Shown here piece after piece: positions 9,799-20,810 of a DNA stretch of 64,000 nucleotides. The notes beneath the pieces were generated by a model. The model was given only the letters and a program-made list of their open reading frames with translations. It had not been told where the DNA came from and made no database searches. The stretch comes from Strongylocentrotus purpuratus (lineage: Eukaryota; Echinodermata; Echinoidea; Camarodonta; Strongylocentrotidae), in NCBI RefSeq assembly GCF_000002235.5, contig NW_022145612.1:15306809-15370808 (forward strand). Reading direction: 5' to 3'. Both the position numbers and the translations under genes were made by a program. Numbering within the stretch: position 1 is the first letter of the stretch; every line of letters begins with the position of its first letter.

Positions 9799-12700
9799 TA
9801 ATCAAATATATTATAAACGTATAGATGGACTCATTGATTTTTACAGTCACGTAAGCGAAGCTATCAGGTTTTCAGTTATTTACGAGATATGGGCAGAAGG
9901 ATTATCAGTCAATCCTTATTGATTTCTACTCTTATTTGTTTGTATCCTTTTCTTATGCTCCTCCATGCCTTCTCTTTCGTTCATCAGATAGTGCCGAACT
10001 GATAGCATTCCTAGACGGCGTCCCTCCGAGGGATGTGATCATGGCAGTCACATTTGACGACGCTACCAACCGGTTAGCACCAGAAGCGGTGAAGATATTT
10101 GAGAATCATTTTGGGAGTAAACTGGTCCATCTACTAGGCTATCGTTCAATGTGGGCTTTCATTGGGCAGAAGTATGTTGAGCATGACGGGGAGCATGAAA
10201 AGGTACGTGATCTTCCTCAATCGTTATCTTGCATTTTCTGTGATAAATTATAATCTTTAATAGTAATGAAGAATAGTTACCGTATTTGCCGGTGTAAAGG
10301 CCGCAGTATTTTTGGAAGAGAAAATATCAAAAAGTCGGGGTGCGGCCTTTGTGGCGAAAGAGTAAAAAAAAAAATTGCAAGTCAAAACCATGAAAAAACA
10401 GCACAAACACAAATATGTAAAGTCTGTGCTAATTTCTATTCGTATTCTCTATCGATTTGACAGTATACGTTGAAGAAAGCAAATGAAGAATGGGGCGCCC
10501 AAGCAGACGTCAATGGATGTTTCTCAATACCATGTGAGTGTATTACATTTCATTTCATTTCATATTTATTTCACCACTTGAAGAAAAATATATTTACCGG
10601 TACACAATATAAATTCCATTGAAAAATTTATCAAATAATTATATAAAGTTACAATGAAAAATATAATAGATTAAAGCATAAAAATGGTTAGGAAGTAGAA
10701 TGGTTGGGTTGGAATGGTTTTATCATTGCCATTGATGCTCTGACATATGCTCCTGCACCAATTGCTCAGGGCATGGTTTCATGCAACGGTTCAATTTCAA
10801 TACAAGGGTACAACTTCACTGACATCCCGTTTCAATGCGTTTCAATTGGTTGTTGGCGAACTTGTACTTATGATATTTTTATGAAACGCTGCCATAGGCT
10901 TTGTTTTTTGTGAGAGATACAAAGGTTAGGGTTTTAATTTCATTTTAGGTTTGGTCTAGGGTTACGTAAAGTGTTTGATCCCGAAATGAAGGTGAGAAAA
11001 CAGTTAGCACAGGATATTGACCATGGAGCCATTGTAGCATGTGTTGTACAACCTTCCTGTCATTTCAGGGCCCCATTTCACAAAACTTGTCATCAGTGAC
11101 AAATGATAGTTTTTGTTATATTATAAGCTAGTGAAATCCTTGCTTCTGATTAGTTATTAGCAGATTTGTCACTGATTTTTGTCATTTTTCATTGAAATAG
11201 GCTTTTGTGAAATGGGTCCCTGAGGACAATAGTGATTTTCACTCATATGAGTATGTAAAGAGGAATGGTAGACAGAGATATTGATTGCCAAAGTGTTGTT
11301 CAACTTGTAAATTTACTTTGATGGAGTAACATTGCCATATTAGCTTACAATATTGTAGTATTATGTATAGTAAATTTTACCCAAATATTTGAATACTGAT
11401 TAAATTCTCTCCAAAAAGTAGTGCTAATTAAAAATTGCAAAATGTGCATTTTAATCACAAGCGGTAAAAATGGAGTGATTCACTGGAGTGATTTACTGAA
11501 GTTTAAGATAAGTTCTTCAAATCATTGTATTTTGTCTTTTGTAGTGAGTCAAAAGAAACAACCATCAAACTTTGGTGGAATGCCATACCAGAACCTGTGC
11601 ATGGTGCCCCGAGTCTGTGAGAGTAACGAGGTCGCTGTTCATATTGAGTCGGGTCACTCAGCAAAGAAGAGTAAGATATCTCCCAGATTCTGCTTCGATG
11701 GCAAGACGTAAGTAGATTTCAATCAGTGAAAAGGATCATTCTGCATTTGGAGTTTGTGTCTAGTACATCCCATAATAGAGATGCTGCACATAATGTAACT
11801 TTGACATTCGTTCCATCTCTGATATTACTTTGTTTAGATCAAAATTAAAAACCTACCTAATGGAAAATGCATATTCAACCTAGTTCTTAAATTGTAACCT
11901 TACCTTGTTATCTTATGTTTCATAATTTCACTTTAGATTTGTTGTCATGTCATTACTCTGTTTAGTTTTACTTGTATCAATATTGTAAAGCGCTTTGATA
12001 TAAATGTCTTATGAAAAGCGCTATATAAGTACAAGTTATTATTATTATTATTATATTAATACAGTGAATTCACCAATAATAAATTCTGGTACTCCTCCAG
12101 TCAATTATCATAATTTGATAAAGTCATTGAATTCAAGACTGGTGATTTACAAAAGAGAATCATTGTTACATATATGTAGAGAAATAGCTCGTGTTAATTT
12201 ATGAACAAAGCATTTTGTGATATAGAGAGAGAGAGAGAAACAGAATTAATGACAGAGAGGGAGAGAAAGAGAGTCAGGCAGGCAGACACACAGACACACA
12301 TACAGAGGCAAGTAGAGAGAGAGAGAGAGAGACAGACAGACACAGACAGACAGACAGACAGAGAGACAGAGACAGAGACAGAAAGAGAAGATAAGACTGA
12401 CAGAGATTGACAAAAGAGTAGAAGTTATGAAGACATGCATACAGACTGGATTTTTGTATCCAGCCAAAGAGAATGAATAAAATAGATAAATATGTCTGTG
12501 CTTAAGCTATAACATGCCCAACTTTTCATTTTTCTTTTTCTTTTTCTCTAAAAGGATGCTGGGTGACCATAAAATTGACAGTGTGAGACCAGCAAAGAGA
12601 GGGTTGAATTTCCTTGTAGTAGACCCACAAACTGCAGAGGTTGTAAGCTCTGGCAGCTTTGATACATACGAGTCATGTTAGTACAAATGTTTCATTGTTT

Positions 12701-15700
12701 CTCGTGCTCTTTACTTATTCGTCAGGCCTTCTTTTCAAGATATGCACAGGTTTTGGGAGGGGAATTTATGTATTTAATTGAAGGAAACCTACAAATAATA
12801 TACCGTAATACGCAAACAAATCTCTAAGATACCATTTAGAATTATTTCCATCTGGTTTAGAATATGTTTCTTATATGAAATTAGAAAGTAAGAGTGATAC
12901 ACTGTTTTAGTTTTAGTTTTCTAGTGTTCACCTAATGTGCCTATCTCAAATATCCCTTATTCTAATACAAAAGCAGTGGAAAAGAGCTGTAACTTCATTG
13001 ATATTCCCATACTCAAAAAGAACAATTATGGCATCTAATGTATGACATCAGCATGAAATTGTGAAGTGAGGTTATTGTTTACAGTCACCACCACCAATTA
13101 TTTTGATGAAAGTCTTTAACTGCCTTGTTTATATTTAGCATTATTTTGTGGATAATCTTTATTATCTTTTTAGCTATCAATGACAAAAAGTGTGCAGACT
13201 TTCTGAGATCAGTAGGTCCAGGAATGATGGTGTTAGGAGGTACATTTGATGAGGCGTCAAAAGAGTGAGTGTGCTTACTATAAACCCCATTCTGTGTCAC
13301 CAAATTGATTTATTATCATAAACAGGCTTTTAAAAGTAAACCTTTACAAAAACAATTTGTTGCCCTTTTTCAGCAGTAGTTTTGGGATGCTCTGTCTTTC
13401 TTAGAAATGGACTTTCTGAATAACGGTACATGTTTTGATTTCAAGAATAAAAATGTAGCCATTCCTGGTCCAATTACATTCTTTAGTACTCAAATTCTTG
13501 GGCCTGGAAAAGGTTAGCCCTTTCAAATTAGCAAAAAGTTTTGACAGACAAAAATGGGTTTTTCTTTTGGGGTATGATAACTCAGTTTTGTAAATTCAGC
13601 AACATTTGTTTCATTCTGTAGCTCACATTTTATAATGTAAGGCGACCCATTCAGCAAACTATCTTGTACTGTAGTGAACTTGCATGATCGTAATGTTAGT
13701 AATGTTAATTTCTTTCTCTTCATTTTTGTACAGACTTGGATACGACACAAAACGTGAGCTACAGAGCCTTGGAGCTTCGAAGATCCAGGACCTGGGCTAT
13801 CGAGAGATGTGGGCATTTATTGGTCAGAAGGGTATCAACGGTCACACCCCATATGAGAAGGTCAGCGAAGATTTCAACGACGGGTGGGGTATCAAGGCTG
13901 AGATCTGGCAGTGCATCCCCAAATTCAGTAAGTCCAAATACAGATCATGGATGGTGTTCTGAAAAGTGTTTCATGTTAGTGAAAGTATGTCGATTGCCAT
14001 AACAAATCTGAATTATGACAGTCACTGTTCAATCTCTGCGCGTAGATGGTTGTTTAGGTTTACAGTTAGGGGAGATTTCTGCGCGAGCACCAATGATAAG
14101 TGCTTGTCCCATGCAATCTTGATTTGTGATGACAATCAAAATCATTTTCCCTAACACAAAAGACACCGTGTATTTCACCATTTGGTCTGCAATGACCTTT
14201 ATCTGCTCATGCTCAGACTGCAACTATGAACTGGCTTACTGTCATCAATCATCTTTTGGATCCCCAGTAGAAATCTATGTAGTGTTCCTGGCGCACAGCA
14301 TACATCAAATGATCCTTTAATAATGAAAATTATTTCTCATTTGTTTTATTCAGTCAACGGATCATCCGTAACCAATACAGTGATGGGACTCAAGAAAAAG
14401 ACAGAGTTCTGTCAGAAGTACCATCCAAACTTCCGAGAGATGTGCTCACCAGTCAACATCCACCGTCCCATCATGCCCCTGAAGCTTGATGACGAGAGCC
14501 TGGCTTCGAATCCTGCCTACTCTACACCTATCATAGTCGTACCAGGTACAAGAAAACAGCATACATAGGTTGACTACGTCTTGTACTGTATGTCCCTTGC
14601 AGTTCTCTGTTGTTTATTTATGCAAACAATTGACTTTGTTTGGGGTGATTAAGAATAACAATTAATAATAATAATAATAATAGTTTGTTCTTTTATAGCG
14701 CATTTCAGGACCAAAGGCCCTCTCAAAGCGTACAATGTACGTTTACATAACAATTGCCTGTCTGCTGATCAATCTGTTCTCAAATTTACGCTCCCCTTTA
14801 TGAAGAATTTGTGCGAAACCTCTGGTGACTAACTATTACATTTACTTAATTGATGTGATAATACTTGGCATCCATCATTTGTTTCCATGTCAAGCAAGCC
14901 TCAAGCAATTTCTTCGGAGGATTAAGAGCAATAATTTAATGATGTATTTATTGGTACACTAAGCTTTCTCCATTTCTAAGTGGACAGTGTTTTAGAAGGG
15001 TGAATTTATGCTGTCTTGAATTTTATCATTAATTCAAGGCAGTCAGTTGAGATATTTCTCATATCATTAACCAAATATTTTCTAACTTCTAGATTTCAGA
15101 TTCGAGTTTCATTGTCCATATGTTATAATACACAAATTTGTTTTACATTAATTAGTGTTACACTTAGACATAACATAAGTTCTTGACCTAACCTTTAACC
15201 TTCTCTAACTGATACAGGATCTGACCTGGAAGCACTTCAACGTACCCTTGAGTCTCTGATAGCGCTACCAGGCCTTCAGAGTCATCTTGTGGTTGTCATT
15301 CTGGAAGGAAACTTTGCTCAACCTAACGAACTTGTAGGAGTCTATAACTTCAGAACACAATACGTCAAGGCTAAATCTCAGTACTTATGTAAGTAACGTA
15401 TCTTCGGGTTGTCTTGTAGTAAAGTTTTTCAAGTGAAGCTGTTAACACAGAACTCTTGACCACACTGGGTAAGTGGTGCCAGAAGGCAGATTGTCAAGAA
15501 AATCCACATAATCATAGCATTTTTAAGTGCTGCAATGTGCTTGTCGAATTGTTTTTTTACAGAAGCGTATCAATCAGAAATTATTATTCGAACCAGGGTC
15601 CAAGCAGTTTGTAGGTAAAGATAGAGAGCTGACCTTTAAGTACACTGGCATGGAACAGGGAATATAGAGAGCAAAATATTTTGAGTAATTGGTACCTTAT

Positions 15701-18700
15701 ACATTTTTTCAACAACTCTTCTGCAAGATATTTTTGTTTTGTTTTGTTTGTCACAGATGCCCTGCATGCAGGCATGGAGGAGGCCATGGGTCTTTTTCCA
15801 AAAAGCGAATACTTTCTCATCATTGAGGAGTATGTAGAGGTGGCTCCTGACTTTCTACGCTACTTCTCTCAAACCATGCACCTCTTGGAAGATGAAACAA
15901 TCCTGTCTATATCTGCATGGAATGAGCATGGTATGTTTAACTATCTTCTCAGAATCCTACTTATCTCTTGAGAGCCAGAAGGGTGTTAATTCTGCGCAAA
16001 AGTATATGATGTAATCTCTGAAGGCGTCCATGGCGATGAAAGATTTGAGCGAGGTTTGCGGTTACACACAGATTCTTTCGACAGGATTAGTTAGTCAGTA
16101 AAAGTATATGAGTTAAGACCCATCTGGCTTTATGCAGATGCTATGATAATAATGACATTGCTGTATACCCAGCATGTGGGCAGAAAGGGCTGTGGAGACA
16201 GTGCATGTACATTTCAAGAAAACTGCATTCCTGTTCTGTTACTATATCTGCTCATTTCAATTTCAACCTACATACATCATCTAAATAATTGATGATATTA
16301 TTGCTTCAATGATAAAAACCGAATGGCATGGAAACGATTATGTTCCCACTCTCCTGGCAGGCAGACAATGACACACCTTTTTACTTTGTAATTAACTGCT
16401 TTACTTTTTCTATCAAATTTTTTGTTACGTTTTAATTCATTGATTTATTTCATTTGTTTTGTAAAGCACTTGGATCAGTTCTAAATTGGATATAGCGCTA
16501 TAAAAGAAACAATTTATTACTATTAGAAGTATTATCAGCCTTGATTGAGTATAATGATGAAACATATGATCTTGGAAATGGAACTGACAAACCTGCTATA
16601 GCAACAACTTAAATGTATCGAGAAAGATCATCTGAGTTTGGACTACTCTTGCTTTAAGCAATGTTTGTCATTGAGATTTGTAGTAATTGGAACCTTTATT
16701 AAATCTCCACCAACAAGTTTGATTGTAATAATACTACAGATTTGGCGAATCATGTCAGCATGGAATGAACATTTGTGACATTGACCGACAAATTCAGGTG
16801 CATGTAAATGAGTTTCTAGAGTACTTACGTCAGCCACAAAGAGATAATGTGAAGCTTATTCTATGGGATAAAGTCAAAAAAAGTCAAAATGGTATGAAAT
16901 GTTGTGCCTAGTTTTTTAGTGATACATGTGAAGGTATGCTAGAACCATGAGGTCTTTCTTAAATTAGATAATGCAAAGAGTTATACTCCAGTATACCTAT
17001 CTATAAATCTTGCAACCATTTCTGTTTAGTCCCGTAGTTCAGCTCTATATTTTGACATTTTTTGATTTATGCTGTTGGGAAGGGGGGATGTTCTCCCAAT
17101 TATAACGTTTTAAGAAAAGGTTCCCCCCTCTCAGTATTGGATTTGAAGATATATATCAGTCTTTATTTTGACAAATTTTGAGTGTCTTTATTTTGACTAT
17201 CACTTTATCCACAGGGTTCAAGCATACATCAGGAGACACAGGATTGTTGTACAGATCTGATACCTTCCCAGGATATGGGTACAGATACAAACTTTTACAA
17301 TCTAAAACAAGTAGTTTCAATTTCATTGTTATATGCTCCTCTTTATTCACATATTGGTTGTTTGAAGCCAGAAGGGCGATACATAATATCATTCTACACA
17401 GAGTTAATGCCCTTCTGGCTCCAAACAGACGATTCATCAAAGTTAACCTTAGATGTTGCATTTACTTGCCATCTCTGGGTGGATTGAAAATTAATATAGT
17501 ATTCCTGAGTGAAACTGAATACATTTTTGTATAGTCTCATATGATCTTGTGTCATCGTAACAACCAATTGGAGAAGTATACAAAATATTTCCATAATCTA
17601 CATATTGTACTAGTCAACAGAGTACAGTAGTAATGCCAACTTGTGACACAAGAAATGTATAAAACTATTCAGATTATGGATAATAGTTGTTGTATTCCAA
17701 AAATATGTTACTTTTTAGTATCTGTAGGAATGCTTTTTTCCCCTAACCCTTGAAATTTATATTCAGAGACAAATTCTATCTTTTCGCAAAAATAACCTTT
17801 GACCTGATGACAAAGAATTTGCTTTTTACCCTTGTCCTTGACCAGATGGTTGCTGAGGAGGAGTGTGTGGAAGAATGAAATGAAGAAGAACGAGGCAAAC
17901 TGCTGCATAGATCAGACATGGAGGGGATGGTTGAAAGACGACAAAAGGAAGAATAGAGAATCTATCGTACCTGATGTGTCAAGGGTCAAAAGGTCACTCA
18001 AACCGGGCATCTACGAAGACAGACCTTTCTTAGAAGAGTACCTGTCAAATAGAACGATGACAAGGTATGATAACATGATACTATAAACATCATTATTGTG
18101 AAGTAGGAAACCATCCACTTCACACAGTAGTGCTTCACTTTGTCATAGAATAGAATAGTTTGAAAAAAATTGATATGTATGCAGAATTTGACAATTCAAA
18201 TTTACCAAGTAAGGATAACTACTTTAGATAGATTTGTTTATTATTTTGTTACCAGACTTTGACTATTGAATGAGATTCTAGAAATTGTTAGTCAAACTCA
18301 TAATTTTCACCAAAAATTGGGATTCTAAAGAAAATTATGCAATGTTAAGATAATGACACAGTATATGACATATTCATTCACTTAAAATAGTGAGTGGAGT
18401 GTAATCTTCTTATTATTATTATTATGCAGCTCAAATGTAAGCTGATTACTTGCCTCCCTATGATAAGCCATTTTCACAAAAAAGTTTTCTGAATGTTCCC
18501 CTCTTAGTGATCCTGGGACTGAACCATCAAGGGTGTTTTATCTCAAGCTAGTGGAGTATGAGAAATATATGAAACAGCTCGTTAAAGAGGGGATACCCCT
18601 GGATCGTAATCTGCTGATAGGCTGTGACACCTTGGGCAAGACATCGTTAGATTTATCAGGGTTTACAAGGTAAGAGTCTGGACCCTTAGTTGAATAAATA

Positions 18701-20810
18701 CCTGGTCAAGGTTGTTAGCAAGGGCAAATAATTGCCCTTTTTCCCTCACCTATGCATGTACATGTCCATTTCAAAACATTAATTAATGCCAGTAATTCCA
18801 TTTTTTCTATAAAATTATTTTCATGGTCGGAAATATCTTTCAGAACTCCAAATGAAATACATACTGTATGTAAATGTTGTTCTGAATTTAGCTGTTGGAG
18901 TAATGACAAGGTACTGTTGCTTTTGATTTTGGCAGGTCCACTTCCAATATTATGTAAACATCTTTGTCATAGCAAAATACATATTTGTAGTCAGGAGTGT
19001 GTTAACAATGATAATTGCCATTATATTTCATTCCTGTTGGTCAAATATAGGTATATAAGGTAAAATCAATACCGGTATGCTGAATTACTGAGTAAAGCGA
19101 TGATTGACAGTGGCCCTTATTCTAACATTTCAACCTGAGGCTGGATTTAGGAATTTGTCCAAAATCGGGTTTAAAGAAGTTTAAGTCTGAAGTTTTCCTT
19201 TTGTTATTTAAACATGAATATAGACCCAGGGTCATGTTTAACTGAGTTATTTGCATGTATACCAACGGGTCAAGATGGCCTTGAAGTGAGTGACATTCAT
19301 ATCACATACATGTACATGTTATTGGAGAAAAAATATAGAAAATACATCAATTTCATGGCTTATCTTTCAAATTGTTGGTGCAAGAATGTAAATCAAAGAA
19401 ATCTGCTCTTTACCAGTAAAGGAGTGATATCTGTCTCAGGTGATAATGAGAATAAAGTGTGAGAATACAATACTAATTGAACTCTTTCTTTTACTCTTTC
19501 CACAGAGGAGCATATACATTATTTTATCGTCAAGACTCCGCGACAGACTTCAAGGTGTTAGTGAAGCTTGCTAAATGCCTTGGGATATACATCTACAATG
19601 GAGACACAGTAAGAGGCTTACACAAGGGAGTACTAAGGTCAGTCTAAAAATTAATTGATATTGTGCATATATTCAAAGACTTTTATTAAGGGTGCAACAA
19701 CATTGTATATGAAAATTATACAAAATTTGATGAACTGATGATCTTCAAGTAGTAAAACTTACATACTAGATGAAGAGACAATTTTTTAGCTGGTTTTAAT
19801 TGTTCTGTGAAATCTAACCATCTCAGATAGGAAGGGAGAGAGGTCCAGAGAACAGGCAAAACTTTGGTGAAGGACCCATTTCAATGACTTGTGACTTGTG
19901 TGTATTCCTTCAAAAGCTATGTCGCTTGAGGGTTAGATTGAAAAGGGAAGAGTAGGCCATTCTTGATTGCTTTCGAAATGTTATGTCAGTTTTCTAGTAA
20001 AAATTGTTGTTTTCACAACCATGTAATCTTGACCAAGACTTGTCTGACCTTAGCAGTAACCCATGCATGCAAAATGCAACATGAAAATATGAATCATACT
20101 TTGGAAGACATTTGATTGATTTGACATGACAGGAAAGGTTAGGAAGGAAAAATAAATGTGAATTGTCCTTTCATCAATTTTCAAAATATGTGATTTGGTG
20201 ATGCATGCAATTTTCACTTTCAATGACGGGAAAAGTGAAATGAAATAAACTTGATAAATGTGACTTAAATGATTTCAGAACATTATTTTATCCCCATTTT
20301 TAGAGTTACTTTGTAATAGAAGCTTTACAATAATATATTTACCATCAAAGTATATGTGTTGTATAAAACTGTATTAATGATGACAACAGAGTCTTACTTA
20401 CCCAGGGGAGCTGAAATATAACTGCTCTTCCTGAGGGCCCTGTAATTACAATGAGTGTTGTAAATAGGTGTGCCCAATATAAGTATTTTTTTTCTGGGAT
20501 CCTCAACTTTCTTTATCTCTCAACCGTGTTAATGTCTGAAAAAGAAATGAATGTTCTATTGCATAGACATGTACCCCCCCCCCCAAAAGACCCTAATGTA
20601 TCCCAAAAAGACCTCATGCCCCTGTAAAAAGACTGATATGTCGCTTAAAATAGACCTCCGGAACCCCGAAAATCATTGAATTAAATGAAAATATTGCATG
20701 TGTATCATTTCCATCTGGACAGATTGGTGTACCAAGGACAGCAGTTGGTATTGGTAGGAACCAAATCACCTTATTACCAGTACAAACCAATCACAGCTGT
20801 TCCCTACTAG
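3426..20810 (+). CDS. POMGNT1-like GT13 protein, tandem ILEI stem domains, probable pseudoenzyme (5' partial)
   Basis: I traced 18 exons with GT-AG borders: 3426(or 3437)-3572, 4121-4265, 4924-4976, 5496-5545, 9988-10202, 10464-10533, 11545-11707, 12555-12676, 13174-13264, 13734-13927, 14354-14545, 15218-15388, 15757-15930, 17215-17278, 17846-18064, 18508-18669, 19506-19637 and 20723-20810 (stop TAG). They encode at least 813 residues, against about 660 in human POMGNT1. The order is signal anchor, ILEI/FAM3-like domain 1, ILEI/FAM3-like domain 2, GT13 domain, C-terminal tail. Family members act in the Golgi, adding GlcNAc to O-mannose (POMGNT1) or to N-glycans (MGAT1). Here the metal-binding and catalytic acids are replaced, so I infer a non-catalytic or altered protein. 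Reading phases agree at every junction except 4976/5496, which lacks one base. The initiator exon is upstream and not identified. Family assignment is firm; orthology to POMGNT1 itself is not claimed. Confidence 0.9.
6063..6137. repeat. Short inverted-repeat element, copy A
   Basis: The ends are 'aatacctcagttacacc' on the left and 'ggtgtgagcgaggtatt' on the right, which are near-complements. The internal words 'gtttggtgttagtcttgttg' relate it to the larger copy at 6654-6790. It is about 75 bp with no coding content. Confidence 0.55.
6654..6790. repeat. Short inverted-repeat element, copy B
   Basis: The left end is 'tacttcagtcacactgccaaac' and the right end 'ttggtgtgactgagatatta'. The inner part carries 'accgactccccacc' against 'gggctggggtcggt'. 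It shares terminus and internal words with copy A, about 520 bp upstream in the same intron, and looks like a longer member of one MITE-like family. Confidence 0.6.
7835..8240. repeat. Degenerate tandem repeat around 'gcactaactggga.attac'
   Basis: A loosely repeated unit recurs every 40-70 bp: 'ggcactaactcacag', 'gagcactaactagggaaatta', 'acactaaccagggatacta', 'gaactaactggtaattaca', 'ggcactaatactggaaattac' and 'gcacttactggtacaac', often with 'agctacagatctgtggc' between. It reads as an old, decayed minisatellite. Confidence 0.5.
9760..9795. repeat. (TA)n microsatellite
   Basis: About 18 uninterrupted TA units lie within the long intron of the GT13-like gene. Confidence 0.9.
10278..10366. repeat. 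Hairpin repeat with 'aaaggccgca' arms
   Basis: The left arm 'ttaccgtatttgccggtgta' continues into 'aaggccgca'. The right arm is 'tgcggcctttgtggcgaaag'. The inner 10 bp are perfect complements and the outer part is imperfect. It lies in the 261-bp intron between exons ending 10202 and starting 10464, so it makes up about a third of that intron. Confidence 0.5.
11066..11222. repeat. 157-bp TIR element ('cagggccccatttcacaaaa')
   Basis: The 20-bp ends match with one mismatch: 'cagggccccatttcacaaaa' at 11066 and the complement of 'cagggacccatttcacaaaa' ending 11222. 'tcagtgacaaat' recurs inside as an inner inverted pair. It is a MITE-like element in an intron. No target duplication was recognised. 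Confidence 0.65.
11794..12055 (+). mobile_element. 5'-truncated non-LTR retrotransposon (L2/CR1-like LINE) tail
   Basis: A frame ending at TAG 11881-11883 reads D-I-R-S-I-S-D-I-T-L-F-R-S-K-L-K-T-Y-L-M and then E-N-A-Y-S-T. This is the usual C-terminus of LINE reverse transcriptases (F-R-S-K-L-K-T-Y-L). About 130 bp later comes the 3' tail, 'gtaaagcgctttgat' and 'aaaagcgctatataagtaca', then 'agttattattattatta'. Only the last ~260 bp of the element remain. It is a short, dead insertion in an intron, in the same orientation as the host gene. Confidence 0.75.
12217..12412. repeat. Purine-rich (GA)n/(CAGA)n microsatellite
   Basis: Nearly 200 bp are built from GA, CAGA and CAGACA units. It creates long but meaningless Arg/Glu/Thr and Leu/Ser/Val reading frames on both strands. 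Confidence 0.9.
14665..14750 (-). repeat. LINE/SINE-type 3' tail fragment
   Basis: 'aataataataataataatag' followed by 'ttcttttatagcgcatttca' is, on the minus strand, a 'tatagcgc'-type tail ending in (TTA)n, as at 12020-12055. It is a short fragment in an intron. Confidence 0.4.
16425..16540 (+). repeat. Diverged LINE/SINE-type 3' tail fragment
   Basis: 'gtaaagcacttggatcagtt' and 'ggatatagcgctataaaag' followed by 'tttattactattag' parallel the tail at 11975-12055, with more substitutions. It lies in the 1.3-kb intron between exons ending 15930 and starting 17215. Confidence 0.4.
17359..17427. repeat. 69-bp hairpin element, 'gccagaagggc' family
   Basis: Arms 17359-17377 and 17409-17427 are 19 bp with one mismatch, around a 31-nt loop containing 'acacagagttaa'. 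The same arms and loop words occur at 23776-23837. Single half-copies appear at about 15970 and, weaker, 8535. Confidence 0.7.

Larger units (their letters stand above)
5546..9987 (+). other. 4.4-kb intron of the GT13-like gene
   Basis: There is no credible exon inside. It holds two related inverted-repeat elements (6063-6137 and 6654-6790), a degenerate repeat region (about 7835-8240), a (TA)n tract at 9760-9795 and a poly-G/poly-T tract near 9620-9642. The minus-strand ORFs at 6209-6394, 7574-7801 and 9351-9659 show no domain or splice logic. Confidence 0.6.
4121..10533 (+). other. ILEI/FAM3-like stem domain 1 (five exons)
   Basis: Exons 4121-4265, 4924-4976, 5496-5545, 9988-10202 and 10464-10533 make up residues about 46-223 of the traced protein. 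They carry the FAM3/ILEI hallmarks: C-P-I-S-K-F-A-Y near the start, M-C-L-E-D, G-R-G-L-N-I, S-F-D-T-Y, A-V-T-F-D-D-A-T-N, L-G-Y-R-S-M-W-A-F-I-G-Q-K and a closing C-F-S-I-P. In POMGNT1 the equivalent stem domain binds sugar. The motif S-F-D-T-Y is read only if exon 5496-5545 is entered in phase 2, but exon 4924-4976 leaves in phase 1. Confidence 0.85.
11545..13927 (+). other. ILEI/FAM3-like stem domain 2 (four exons)
   Basis: Exons 11545-11707, 12555-12676, 13174-13264 and 13734-13927 cover residues about 224-413. The motif series of domain 1 repeats: V-A-V-H-I-E-S-G, R-F-C-F-D-G, R-G-L-N-F-L-V-V-D-P, S-F-D-T-Y-E-S, G-G-T-F-D-E-A-S, L-G-Y-R-E-M-W-A-F-I-G-Q-K-G and a closing W-Q-C-I-P. The phase-1 intron directly after F-D-T-Y sits at the same place as in domain 1, which argues for duplication of an exon block. 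Junction phases here are all consistent. Confidence 0.9.
14354..20810 (+). other. GT13 (GnT-I/POMGNT1-type) domain and C-terminal tail with altered active site
   Basis: Exons from 14354 onward encode residues about 414-813. Family landmarks are a Cys-rich linker (F-C-Q-K-Y and E-M-C-S-P), S-T-P-I-I-V-V-P-G-S, H-L-V-V-V-I-L-E-G-N, E-V-A-P-D-F-L, I-S-A-W-N-E-H-G, G-L-L-Y-R-S-D-T-F-P-G-Y-G-W-L-L-R-R, I-V-P-D-V-S-R, and near the end L-A-K-C-L-G-I, R-G-L-H-K-G-V and L-V-L-V-G-T-K-S-P-Y. Two expected acidic motifs are changed. The metal site is E-E-Y (Tyr codon 15831-15833) rather than E-D-D/E-E-D. W-D-D-W-M-R is W-R-G-W-L-K (Arg-Gly codons 17922-17927). The F-G-containing loop after D-V-S-R is also not conserved. 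Confidence 0.85.

Noticed and set aside
12201-12467. Arg/Glu-rich and Leu/Ser/Val-rich ORFs on the two strands
   Set aside because: Product of the (GA)n/(CAGA)n microsatellite.
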